Below are positions 1-11,724 of a stretch of DNA of 64,000 nucleotides, piece by piece. The DNA is from Rotaria sp. Silwood1. Its lineage: Eukaryota; Rotifera; Eurotatoria; Philodinida; Philodinidae. The stretch's first letter is position 1. Each line of letters opens with the position of its first letter. Below the pieces are notes generated by a model that ran no database searches, was not told the DNA's origin, and saw nothing but the letters and a program-made list of their open reading frames with translations. The stretch spans positions 1 through 64,000 of the forward strand of contig CAJNOP010000675.1 in NCBI GenBank assembly GCA_905250075.1, given 5' to 3'. Made by a program: the position numbers and the translations under genes.

Positions 1-3000
1 ATAATCAAGATGTTATTTGGACCTAAGAATAAATATTTCTTGAAAAAGACACTGATTGTTTTTATGAAATAAAATTTATCTGATGTATTTATGTTGGTTG
101 AATGGATGAGATTGTTCACTATGGTGTTTATCGTTAAGTAATAATAATTCCGAATAAATATATTTTATGGATTTATTCAAAAAATGAATAAGACAAATAA
201 ATTTGTTTTTATTTCGAAAATAATATTTGCAATTAAAAACTAATTGATATCGAAAGAAGTTATTTTTCAATATTTTTGAATATTTTGTTTTAAGTCAATT
301 TGAAATTAAACAACAATTACATAATCTTATCATTATTGTATTGACAAGATAATGATGAATAGATTCTATTAATAATATCGATTTGTCGAAATAATAATAT
401 TCAATGAAAAACAAACTAGTCAATCAGGATAAATAATAATTTTGTATCACTATCAGAGATTCGATAGTAGATAATGAAACAACTATTTTTATTATATATT
501 GCTATTTTTATTTTTATAAACAATTATTAACAAAAGTCTTCAAAATAATATTGTAAAAACTCGAATTAATTGTAATTAAATAATATAATAATATACTGAT
601 TTCAAGATGCATATTGACTACTTAAAACTGTCAAAGATTCTCATGTTGATTATATTGAAATATATCACAGAATTTCACAGAGAAATTTTATTGAGATATT
701 GTTAAGAAAATGATTCACATATGTCATCGTTACAATTTTCACTTGGTTACAAGAAATATTTTATTTTTTTATTCTTCTTCTTTCTTAAATTATGTTTGCG
801 CTGGCAACAAATAAAATTTGATGCTTCTTTTTCTCATTATTCTTGGTTCGAAAGTGTTTTTTTTTCTCTTCAAAAGTATTCGATTAAGTCGAACTGAAAT
901 AGTTTCATCTGACAATATAAAAATGAAAAAGAAAAAATGAAAACGTGTCTTTCATATAGACAAAGTCAAAGCCAGTAAGTCAACAAATATTGACGTTAAC
1001 ATTAACTATTTTCATTTTCAACTTAATTTTAAGTTTAATTAGAATAAATATTTCAATATTCGATTTATTAAACTAAAAACCAACTCCCTTAATAATATTA
1101 TAAACCATAGATTTTTCAAAGATATAAAAAATTATTTAATTTTTAATTATGAAAAGATCCTTTTTTAAATAGAATCTTATTAGAAAATCAATTTATTTGG
1201 TTCGAATATCGAATAAATTCAAGACTAGAAGCTATATTCATGTCGATATTTAATTCAAAGTTGAATTCTCAATAGAAATAATTACTAACGAAATATTAAA
1301 CTTCACATTTTCTTTTTCTTGAAAACTTTAACAGAATGAATCATTTCAATAACGATCAATCAACTTTGGAGAACTAATTGTGTTCTTATAAAATCAACTC
1401 AATATGATACATATATATGTATTTAAAGCGAATTCATTTTTTTTCTTCAACAAATTAACAGATAAAACAATAATAATCAATCAGAGTTTCCATTGAGTCC
1501 AATGCGATATATCGAATTTAAGATTTAGTGGTCAATTTTTTTTAATGAACAGTGACGAACTTATAATAAATATTAGGATTAATTCTATGAAGATATTTTC
1601 ATAATATCTGTATTCACATATATATAAACAGATTTAAGAAAAAGTAATAAGACAACTTGCAGTGTCTTAATGAAAGAGTGTATCTTGCAAAACAAAGTGT
1701 ACGGTACCCTAATGAAACAGAATTTACATACTGTGGTACATGTTGAAGGCAAAAACTAGCGTGCACGCTGTACATACTGAATTTTCTTTTTTTTACAAGA
1801 GTTTCGTGCCTTTATGCTCAAAAGAAGTTTATCTATGGAACGCGATCGAGATGACACATATCATGTTCAAGAGAGTAATAGATAGGAACGATTTCATATC
1901 TTACATGTTCTTATACACGTAGCTTACGTATATAACTTGTGTACTACCTGATATGAATATGAAGCGGTACTTAAATAATTTTTCGAAAAGCTGCAAGAGA
2001 TACAAGAAAAGAAGAACGTTAGACAAAAAAAATACATCTTAAAGGATCTTAGTTGTAGTTTATATCCAAAGATTTTCAACGACTACAGACTCTGAGTGTT
2101 TTTTCATCATATCGATGTTCCTCTTTAGATGAACTTTAGACAAATACAATGCAACTGTGACAATGATGGGCTAGGGAGAGCATGGGTTCAGGTGCAAGTC
2201 TTTTCTATAGACGCATTCACGTCCTTCAATTTTCGTGTGCTTATTAAAGTGAAAAATGAAATAAGTGTCCTTTTAATAATAGTTTTCTTATATGACTAGC
2301 CAACAATTTTTCACTTCTTGTACATTTTGTATCCCCATTAAAAATATTGAAGACAACATGGAAACTTGTTTGTTGTTCTTATTCTATCGAAACATAAAAC
2401 AATAAATTTCTTTCTTTCATCAGAATTCAAATGTCTAAGTAAAGTTTAAAATGCTCAACAGAACTTATTTCTTCATTAGTCAAGTCATTTTTCATAGATT
2501 TATTTATTGAAGCGAACGATTTAATTTGATTGATTAGTTTCATCGGAAATAACTCGATTAAATGATTTTCTCATCAAAATAAAATATACATGTAATTCTT
2601 CGATTATCTGCTAATTATCAATGTAAAGAAATCTCGAATAGATTTTACATCTGACACTAATGAACATATGACTGTCACACCAGTCACTTTTGTTCCAATC
2701 CCGGATCCAGTCCGGATTCCAGTCAGAAATGTATCGGATTTGAATAAAAAAGCTGATTCATCTGTATCTTTCTATAACGCATTTGAAAGCAGCAAGAAAA
2801 CTCTAATAAAAGCAAAGAAAGTAAGCATTAGAATTATATATGACCAGGATTAGTTGTTTTTTTCCTAGTTTCGATCCCGGTCAGAGCGAGATTGGGACTG
2901 ACACCACATTACTTATATCTAGACTAACGTCTTAATACTTCGCTTTCGCCAGTCTAGTTCGGTATCGTTTTGAGTTTATGTCGGAATTTGAACGTATGTA

Positions 3001-4341
3001 TGAAAAAAGTGTCAAATTTCGTTTTAGTTATTTTCAATGAAATTGAACTATTCAAAAAATTTCAATTGTCACCCATAGAAAAAAAATTTTCGATATCCGA
3101 CAAATATTCTTTCGAAATGTGAATGATTCGAGTTGGTACATTCAAGTCACAAATAATGATTAAATCTGAAAAAGTTCTCGAATAAATAAAAAAATGATCT
3201 TTCTGTGAAATATTCTACAAGTTGTGTGCCTGTGAAAATATTTTTTAATTTGCTATTGAGTTGATTCGTTTTTTTATAATCGATTGTTAGTCATTGAAAT
3301 ATATAAGACTAAAATAATAAATAGAAACCTATTTATCTGTTGACAAATCATCAACATCTAACAAAAAGAAAAACAATAAGTTTATCAGATCCGGTTGATA
3401 TTATTTTGAGTTCGATTGTTCATCAATATTGATTAGGTTTTTTTATGATAAATCTTTTATCTAATCATAGAATAGCTCTATAGTATTCAAGTACATATTT
3501 ATATAGACAAATCGAAGAACTATCGACGAAAATTTTACTTTTTTGGATTTGTTTGTTTCTTATTAAACTCTTCCAATTAAAAATTTCATCTTATTGGTTA
3601 CATGTAGAATTAAAAAAAAACAATCGCCGACATTGTTCTTAAAATTCGTTTAGAATACGAAAAAACAACATAACAATTGAAATAGTGTTCAAATAAAAAA
3701 ATGTTTTCTTAACGCTGAATCATATTTTAAAAAGAATTTTTGTCTTAATGAAATTCATCTTGAACATATTTAATAAAAATAACATGATAAAAAAAATCTT
3801 TTTTCTTATTAAATTTGAACATCTTTTTTTTTTATTTATATCTATCTTGATTTATCTCTCAATGAAATAGAAATTTTTAAAATATTCTTCATTTGATATG
3901 ATATTCAAATATTTGATTGTGTTCAAGAGTAAAGTTCATAGTTGTATCTATGCTCTGATGAAATTGTTTAACTAATAATTATAAGAGTTTTCTGTTGATT
4001 TATGTTTAAGTAGTTCATAGTTATTGACAAAATATGTCAAATGCATAGAAATCAGAAAGAGTTTTTATCAAAGAAATATTTCTAATAGACGGAATAAAAC
4101 ATAATTTATCGTAATTTTAAAATGAAAATGTCTATTCCTTGTTTTATTCATAGTTATATCGAAATGAATCAAGATAATGACATAGAAATATCTAATTCAA
4201 GATATATTAATATTATTTACTTTAATAGAATAGAAAATTTTTAAACTAGGTTTATTATATTTAAAATGAAAGATTTTCTTTCAGATAATTCTAAATATTC
4301 AATTGTGTTAATATCGATTCAAACTTGATTTAAATATTTTA
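1..4341. other. Gene-poor AT-rich leader region
   Basis: No gene is supported here. The stretch is very AT-rich with many poly-A and poly-T runs and stops in all frames. A 61-codon plus-strand reading frame at 2668-2853 starts with a proline- and valine-rich segment and lies in slightly more GC-rich sequence (about 2680-2960). It has no recognisable domain and could be a decayed exon or chance. The upstream boundary of the gene at 4342 shows no clear promoter motif. Confidence 0.5.
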
Positions 4342-5196
4342 ATGGTTCATCGTCAAGAATGGAAAATCATAGCCGATATAATGGCTATTTTGATTGATAT
4401 ATTTAATCTTGCTGAACAACTCGGTATTTATTTTATTTCTAAAGAAAATGATTTTGATGAAAGTGCACAGCAACGTTTCTTTTTTATATTGTTTGCTGTT
4501 GGTGGTGCTTCGGTATTCAAACCTTTATTAGTTCATCCAATTCTATTTGTTTTATTCGGTATATCAATTGAAATAGGTGAATTAGTATCATATTTAAAAT
4601 TATTATCAAATACAACTAGTTTACTTGTTGTTGCCATTTTATTTTTTACTTTCGAAGTTATTTTTCATTTAATTAGTTTAATCGGTCTTTTGAGAGAAGA
4701 AAAAGATTATTTTAAAGATTTTGCTAAAAACTGTTGTACATTACCAGGACGTGTATTTTTATATGGTTTATTATTTGAAACACAAATATTATTCTTATTT
4801 CTTGATTCTCAATCATCATTTCGTCAAACTTTCTATGAAGTTTTAATGATATTAGTCACGTTTTTTGGTTTATCTGCAATAGATAAAGGTGCAAAACGTT
4901 GCTGTCTTATGAATGAAGATGAAGATGAAAAGTCTTTATATACTGTATGGGAAGCGATCTTAGCATTACTGAGCGCAATAGAAGCTCCTATTATTGTAAT
5001 AACTGCAGTTGTATATGCAAGTCAAGCACTTCAGCATAAAGAACAATTAAAAACATATGATTTTGTTATTTATATTATTATAATAATCACATATGGATCA
5101 GCTCTTCTTTCATTGGCACTAACAATTTTATGTGCTCTATGTTTATGTGCAGGTACATGTGTTAAAGCTTTAGTTGACTGTTTTTTTCAAAAATAA
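4342..5196 (+). CDS. Multi-pass membrane protein, unknown family
   Basis: Intact intronless frame of 284 residues starting at an ATG, with in-frame stops upstream. I do not recognise the family. About six hydrophobic segments are visible, near residues 45-75, 93-116, 133-152, 160-178, 200-226 and 240-270; the last contains a run of isoleucines and a small-residue, Cys-rich stretch. Loops carry paired cysteines (residues about 131-132 and 187-188) and an acidic patch near residue 192. The N-terminus has no cleavable signal, so a multi-span plasma or endomembrane protein is likely. Codon use is strongly A/T-ending, like the other genes here. An AATAAA signal lies about 30 bp past the stop. The next plus-strand feature is a broken receptor gene. 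The call of a real gene is firm; the function is open. Confidence 0.8.
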   Translation: MVHRQEWKIIADIMAILIDIFNLAEQLGIYFISKENDFDESAQQRFFFILFAVGGASVFKPLLVHPILFVLFGISIEIGELVSYLKLLSNTTSLLVVAILFFTFEVIFHLISLIGLLREEKDYFKDFAKNCCTLPGRVFLYGLLFETQILFLFLDSQSSFRQTFYEVLMILVTFFGLSAIDKGAKRCCLMNEDEDEKSLYTVWEAILALLSAIEAPIIVITAVVYASQALQHKEQLKTYDFVIYIIIIITYGSALLSLALTILCALCLCAGTCVKALVDCFFQK

Positions 5197-5227
5197 TTCC
5201 AAATAATTTCTATGCTTAAACATGACA

Positions 5228-5233
5228 AATAAA
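5228..5233 (+). terminator. Polyadenylation signal AATAAA
   Basis: Canonical hexamer about 30 bp after the stop of the membrane-protein gene. It is followed by a 15-bp perfect palindrome near 5244-5258 and T-rich sequence. Position and sequence suit a 3'-end processing signal. Confidence 0.55.
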
Positions 5234-6529
5234 CTTTTTGCAGTTGCCTTTTAAAGGCACCTAGTTGACTTTTATATTTTCTTGAAAAAATTAAAAGATA
5301 AGTATAAATTGAAAACTCATTGTATGATAATTATTTTGCCAAGTGTGTATGCATTCAGATACTATTAAAGTATCTCTTTAAGGGAAAGAGGAAACGAGAA
5401 TGAGAATCAGTATAATCCAACATAGAAATAACAGATGAAAAATCGATTCGCATAATATATTAATTAATCAATTAGTCCTTTCAAAAAAAAAGTTTATTAA
5501 TTCAGTTGCACGAAGACATTCTGTGTAGACCCATATAATTCTTGGAGTTTTCAATAGTAATAGCTTTTGTTTTAGTCTGCTATGCTACGTATATGTTAAT
5601 ACTAACAGAAAAGAGAGAACTATTTCAAAAATTTTCATCTAGTCTAGAAACTCACAACAACTAAAATTGAATAGAATCTATGTCCTATTTTGTTCGACTT
5701 TCTTCAATTAATATATGATGTCTTCTCACAAATTGGTAAGTTTGATGTTACCTTAATTTAGATCATTATTTAACACAATTAAAAGCCTTTTCAATTCGTG
5801 TATAACTAATACTATTGATAGAAAGACAACATGAGCTACAAAATCCGGCTTTTTGCTAGATATCGTATTTTTAAGTTGCTTAATACTTCGATATTTTCAC
5901 AGTTATATGAGACTAGTGAGTGGCATAACTTTCACAAGAGAAAGAAATCTTTTCTGATTTTTTGTAATGAATATGCAGTATGATCTGAGGTCACCATTGT
6001 ACAATGAGAAAGTGTGAGCTCAATATTTAGACCTGGGATTTTGATAATGACTAGAAATTTGTTGATTCGATACTTTCAGACTAAAATACGTTGGTCGTTA
6101 AAACTATGGAAATCGATAAAGACGGGCAAAATGGACTAGCCTTAATGCTCTAAACATGGCTAAAAAACTGGTGCAAATCGGTTAGTCCAGTTCTAAGTAT
6201 GTACTTATTATCTATAGTTTAATGAATCTTTACTTTCTTCATACTGTGTTGGTGAAAATCTTGATTCTTATTTTACTGACATCGTATACGAAATCTGATG
6301 TGAAAAAAAGAAATAGTTATATCAAAGAATACAACAGAACGATTTTTTCTTTCTTTGGAAGACATGACAGTTGATACATATAGACATATATGTAATATAA
6401 TTATATTTTCAAAACGTTCTCAACCAACAAATCCAATATCATTTTATTTTCTTAGTAGTATAATAACTTGAAACACCATTAAACTCACATAATTGATCAT
6501 AAACTTATTAATAGCTACAACATGATTTT
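5234..6529. other. Intergenic, no gene seen
   Basis: AT-rich spacer without a supported frame. A short inverted pair (about 9 bp, near 6131 and 6180) is visible. Nothing else stands out. Confidence 0.4.
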
Positions 6530-7011
6530 TATAGAATATTGAGTGAAATACATATACTTGTACAATTTAGTTTATTATCACCTATACTTATGAGTTTGCT
6601 TATTATATTAATTATAAGAAATATTCATCATGCCCGTAAACGTATTGTAAATAGAATAGTTATACATCAATATGCATGTACAAAAAAGTGTGATTTACAA
6701 TTAAATAAAATATTATTATTACAAGCTATTACAAGTATTATATGTTCATTGCTATTAGATATATCAGAATTCACAACGGAAAATTTTCTTTTATAAGTTG
6801 AACGTCATTTATCCTTTTTAAATCGTTCCATATCATTTTATGTGTATACATTAGTTGGATCACAATTTCGTCTTGAAATTCGACAATTTATTAATAAATT
6901 ATCAACGTGTACATGTCATAGACGTCGATTGAAAAAAAGACGTATTGGAATAGATGGTAGATTAACCACTGCTGATGTTGATCCTCAACGACCAACAGTG
7001 CCTTACAAATG
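6530..7011 (+). pseudogene. Rhodopsin-like GPCR remnant (TM5-TM7 part)
   Basis: A plus-strand frame reads from about 6530 to the TAA at 7009-7011 with one in-frame TAA at 6794-6796. The first part holds a hydrophobic helix followed by a basic loop (a RNIHHARKR-like stretch) and then a second hydrophobic helix, as in TM5, intracellular loop 3 and TM6. After the internal stop the same frame gives a TM7-like end (FYVYTLVGSQFR) and a basic, Cys-containing tail. This pattern resembles class A peptide receptors. TM1-TM4 were not found upstream, so the gene looks truncated as well as interrupted. A lineage-specific receptor copy in decay is the simplest reading; a spliced stop-containing intron is less likely, because the flanking frame continues without a shift. 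Confidence 0.55.
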
Positions 7012-7407
7012 ATAAATAAGAATTCTGCAAAGACATGTAGAAGAAAGAATATTACTAAATAATTTAAAGATATTCTTTCAAGTAGGTGTCCAAAAATTAT
7101 TGGAAAGATTTAGAAAACAATCATTTAGAGTCAGACAAGTATCCTTTCATTAGAGTAGTTTTTAAGTTGTTATACACGGATGTGTGATTGTATATTATTC
7201 TAACAGTATTTTAAAAGACATTCCACTGGTAGAGTATGGCTAGCAGAATAGAGTGTTGCCAAAGACAATTTCGAAAGTTCAATATCTTTTCCACAACTAA
7301 CAATCTTCAAGGAAGATCAATCGTTGTCTAACTGAATAACAAACCATATCTCAGAACACAAAATAAAGAAACAGCTGACTTTGAAACTTTTAGAAAACTT
7401 GATAAAA

Positions 7408-7690
7408 TTATGAAAAACAGCAATATATTTCATGATTCCATGAGATTTCAAGGAACAAGAAGCATGCTGTTTCTGTTGCAGCATTCTTGCTCAGCCGATC
7501 CAGCTTTCTGTACATGTCTAGTATCAATGCAGCCGTCATAATCAGAAATGATGACAAGGGCGCAGTGAAATAGCAGACATATGTCACGAGATAATAATAA
7601 ATATTTTGTTGGATGAATGATCCAAGACACTTATTGTAAATAACTCTATCGACAGTATTTCATAGCTGGATAGCAACGAAAACTGAATAC
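7408..7690 (-). pseudogene. Membrane-protein gene fragment
   Basis: On the minus strand a frame from about 7659 down to a TAA at 7408-7410 has non-random composition for this genome, with two hydrophobic stretches (around YYYLVTYVCYFTAP and SSFLIMTAALIL) and a following basic and polar segment. An in-frame TGA sits just upstream at about 7660-7662, and the frame continues beyond it. The family is not recognised. It may be a remnant of another receptor-type gene, or an exon of an unrecognised gene. Low confidence. Confidence 0.3.
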
Positions 7691-7800
7691 AGAATTTTTC
7701 AACTGCATCACCAACTTTATTAATCTACTGATTTTGCTATGTTCTTCTATCTTCTCATCGAGTCATTCGCATAGTCATACTATATTAAATGCTGGGGGTA

Positions 7801-7853
7801 GGTGTTTGTGTCAGTATCCTCTCTACGCGAACACTCATACTCGCACCCACACC
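7801..7853. repeat. Hairpin with TGTGGG-like arms (copy 1)
   Basis: Left arm 7801-7817 (GGTGTTTGTGTCAGTAT) pairs imperfectly with right arm 7837-7853 (ATACTCGCACCCACACC) around a 19-bp loop. The right arm resembles arms at 21838-21853 and 63840-63856. Confidence 0.45.
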
Positions 7854-8334
7854 GTAAATCTTTTTTGTTTTTTGTCCGAACATTACGGGTGATTCATTCA
7901 TTAGCTACAAGTACCAGATATGGTCAAAGAAGCTGTCACTCTTATGGCACTGACAATGACTTAAAAATGAAAAAGCAAAAATACTAGCTTCTCATGTTTT
8001 AGTGGTCTTACAATAAATGAGGTAATTATGTTGATAGTATTTTTGTATCATTTAGGAACAGATAGAGATAATTTGTAAAAGTCTAAAGAGTAAAGTTTTG
8101 GACCGAGTAGGGCGATTTTATATAAAACTTAAAAAATGACACATGGCATAATATCTTGGCTTTTAAAGAAGACATAGCAGATCTTCATCAGCATCTGAGT
8201 AAGACATTAGTTTTCTGATAAGAAACCTTGGTTCACATTCACTCGCTCGTTACACTACCGGTCGTCATTCAGTTTATTTTGAAACGATTTAGATAGAATT
8301 TTTTTTCGTGAATAATTCACATGATAGCATAAAA

Positions 8335-9145
8335 TATCTGATAATATCGAAGAAGTCGTCAAATATCGTTTGACGAAAAACTATTCATATTCTGTGATAC
8401 AAGATGAATAATTTGAAATGAATCTTAATGTATCAAAAAGTATTGTTAGATGTATTGCTAACAAGGTTGGAAAACAGCACCAGTTAGGTTTGTCAAATAA
8501 GCCAAAAGTAAAATTTTATTATCGACGTCATATAGTAATACCTACAATTACTCGTCGTATTCTATCATATGTAAGTAAAGTCCTCTAACAATTTCGTTAA
8601 TCTCTGCAAGATGTAATATTAAATATCCAGTGATCATTGACAAGAGACGATCACGAGCTTGACACATGTATCGTCGATTATGCAATGAAAGACATAAAAA
8701 CGATGTAACTACTGATGGTACATATTTTTATCTTGATGGCAATCAACGTGTTCCAGATATACATATCATATGAGAAAAAATGAAAAGAATTCAACAAAAT
8801 GAGTTACTTCCTGTTGCTGTCCTAGTTTGAGTTGCAATGAGTGCACTTGGTGATAACAGAAAAATGATGGTTCTTCACGAAGATAATGCACAGGATCACA
8901 CAGCAAGAGATACACCTGCTTATATGAAGGAACATAATTCAAGTTTTAGCACTTGAAAAGTGGATTTCAACGAGTTCAGATGGTACTCTGAAACAACAGG
9001 TGAGAAAGTACAAAGTGTCAACATTGAATCGTTTGAAAATGTTATCAAACACGATATAATCAACCATACTTTGGAGAATGAATAAAAACGTTGTAGACTA
9101 ATTTACGACGTTCATGAATGATATATTGAACATCTGTTACAATAA
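8335..9145 (+). pseudogene. Dead Tc1/mariner-family transposase
   Basis: Broken plus-strand frames spell a Tc1/mariner-type transposase in family order. A helix-turn-helix-like part lies near 8420-8560 (NVSKSIVRCI then a basic KPKVKF stretch). Next come a basic RRRSRA segment near 8646 and the first catalytic-Asp region near 8705-8755 (DGTYFYLDGNQRV). A VAVLV-stop-VAMSALG strand follows near 8817-8855, with the second catalytic block at 8878-8905 (HEDNAQDHTA, compare the usual DNAxxHxA). The C-terminal part ends in YIEHLLQ at 9145. At least five in-frame stops occur; the one at about 8828 sits where tryptophan is usual, consistent with a TGG-to-TGA change. The third acidic block is not preserved. 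I could not define terminal inverted repeats. An old inactive copy. Confidence 0.7.
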
Positions 9146-9449
9146 ATGATGAAAAATTTAAAAAAAAAATTTTCTATTTTGTTTCAAAACAAACTGAATA
9201 ACCTGTAAATACATAAATAATAAATAATATCGATAAATGTCTGATTTTTTTAATTTGTATGTTATCGAGAATGCTGACATTAATGTTTGCTCAATATGGG
9301 CCTTATATGATATGTAAATTTGACATCCATGGAGCGGCATGAATATATATTAATACGATAACTGCCTTAATGACTATATATCAAAGCTATTCTTCTGTGT
9401 GCCTACTCCAGTTTAATCATCCTATCAGTTTTTTGTGTGTGAAACTTTT

Positions 9450-11031
9450 ATGTTGGGCCAATTATTCTACAAGCTTCCTGTGGCTTTCAACAAAGTCAGA
9501 GCTGATTCAGTAGGATCAGCCTTAGATCAATCGGAACGTTTCATTCAGAATAACCGCTTCAGTTATTGGACAAAAGTTATTGTAACAATTCTTCCAACAA
9601 TCATCTTTGGAGTGTTTACTGTCATATTTTCTATAGAACAGAATGAATTTTTTCGAAAGACTCGTGAACAAGATCGATTCGTGGCCGATGCTCAAAATCA
9701 ACGACTCATTTTCGATAATTATATTGATGTCATATCTAATCGTCTTCTTAATTCAGAATTTCATCGAAACAACAGCGAACATCTGCTAACAATTCGTGCC
9801 AAGACACTCACTGCTTTACGCCATCTTGATGCCCATTACAAGAGTGAAATAATCTTCTTTTTATATGAAAATAGATTGATTCGAGCCGATGTCTCCAAAG
9901 CAGAACGTTTAGACTTGGACGGAGCTGATTTGACTTCAGTTCGTTTCGTTCGTTCGTCCACTCATCGATGTATCCTACCGAACCTATACTTGCCAGGTGT
10001 CGTTGCTTTGGATATTGTGTTCAATGGTTGTCGACTGATGAATTCAGTGTTCAATGGAGGTATATTCAATCGAAGTCGTTTCATTAGTTGTTCACTTGGA
10101 CAAACACAGTTCATCGACACATCTCTTGATAATGGTACTTTTCTCGATTCAGACTTAGATGGTGTTAATTTTCAAGGAGCATTGTTGACCAAGACGAAAT
10201 TCATCAATGCTTTTGTTCAGAATTTAACACTAGTTAATACCGATATGCTTGGCAGTAATGTGAATGACGATGATATCATTGTTCCCAGTACGAGAAAACC
10301 CAATAACATCTTAAATACACGTTTGCCAAATGGCTCATTCTCTGATATAGATTCGAAGCAATTGGTGACAGATGGTGGAGCTGAGATAGAGGTATGCCGC
10401 GGAACGTCTTTTCAATCGAAATATTCTATTTATTTTAGTGTTCATCCGAGAATGGGTTTTCGAGTTGGGGTAACATAAGAAATCAACGACGGTGGCAATG
10501 GTACAAAAAAGCTTACAATCAAAGTAATACTAGTTCAATATCACTACCCGATCCTGTCCAAGGCAATTGTTACTTTGTCACGAATACTAGCAACCTAGTT
10601 TATCAACAAATAGTTGTCAACGATTACTCCGTATTGATCAAAAGTGGAAGAGCATGTTGTAATGCATCTGCCTACATAGGCTGTTCAACAGCTCATGCTG
10701 ACAATCAAGTGATCATCACGGTTCGCTTTATAAATACGCTAAACTTGTCTTACAGTGAAGAATCACTAGGTAAATACAATTTCTTGAAGTGTCTATATGT
10801 CATCTTTTTTGAATGTTGTTGGTTCACATAGTGATGTCAAGTGGAAAGAAACCGTTTCAATACATCACGAAGGTTAGCCCTATTCCAACAGGTACATACA
10901 TGATCAGTGTTCGACCTGGTGCTGAAATGAATGCTTCAACCATGTTTCCTGTTCCTCGATATTGTGCTGTCGATGACATACGAGTGTTCATCTTTGACCA
11001 CAAAAACCAAACAGGAGACTGTGACACATAA
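9450..11031 (+). CDS. Pentapeptide-repeat single-pass membrane protein
   Basis: Three exons with consistent phases: 9450-10391, 10439-10769 and 10832-11031, separated by 47-bp and 62-bp GT...AG introns, giving 490 residues. The ATG at 9450 is the first in frame. One strong membrane helix lies near residues 41-62 and is followed by a polar, probably helical linker. Residues about 150-260 are a pentapeptide-repeat region, with A(D/N)LxX-type periodicity such as LDLDGADLTSVRF and SDLDGVNFQGALL, expected to form a right-handed beta-helix. The C-terminal 170 residues carry many cysteines and N-glycosylation sequons and end in a CAVDDIRVF stretch like the last strand of galactose-binding-like folds (inference). 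Reading straight through the first intron would hit a stop at 10478, so splicing is needed for the full product. The role is unknown; type II topology with an outward beta-rich head is likely. Confidence 0.75.
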
Positions 11032-11618
11032 AGTTCTACCAGTCAACATAAATATGTAATACGTCTTTTGTGACCATTTTTCAGGATGACTGTCCATATC
11101 ATATCAAAATAATATGTCGAAACAAGAGAAAGAAATTTGCCAGGATCCGAGTTCAAAATTTAGATATTTCATAAAGACAGTAAAGGACAGTAAATCAATT
11201 GTGACCCTATTCTGACATTTATCAACATATATATGATAGAGCTGTAACTCCGTAATACACGCACACAGTACCAGTGTTATTCAATAGTATCTTAATCATG
11301 AAAAACTACTGATTCAGTAAAAGAGATTTCAATTAAATAATACATAACAGATATAGTTGTAAAAGAAAATGCTAAGGTTTGACAGAATTTGACAAAAAGT
11401 GTCCCAAAATGCATAGTTTCATTCAAATCCTATGAAACCTTAGAATTTTTTTTAATTGGCCGAAATCTAGCGCCTATATCGAATAGAGCGAGTAAAACCG
11501 AATATAACTGACACAAAGATTTGACTGGATCTGATGGGCTTTCATACCGAAAACCTAAAATATTTGTGTAAGATTTTTAGGATTTGGTGCATCCCTACTT
11601 GCTATGATTGTTTGAGAA
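11032..11618. other. Intergenic, no gene seen
   Basis: AT-rich spacer after the pentapeptide-repeat gene. No frame with family resemblance and no obvious repeat was found. Confidence 0.4.
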
Positions 11619-11724
11619 CACTCTAAAAAATTTCCGTATTGTGGGAAACCGACCTGAAAGGGTTTCCGAACGCTCGGAAACCCTTTCAGGTCGGTTTTCC
11701 ACAATACGGAAATTTTTTAGAGTG
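11619..11724. repeat. 106-bp near-perfect hairpin
   Basis: Left arm from 11619 (CACTCTAAAAAATTTCCG...) and right arm ending at 11724 are reverse complements over about 50 bp with one mismatch near the centre of the arm, leaving a loop of a few bases. The arms are richer in GC than the surroundings. It may be a miniature foldback element, or a source of hairpin RNA. No flanking target duplication is evident. Confidence 0.8.
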
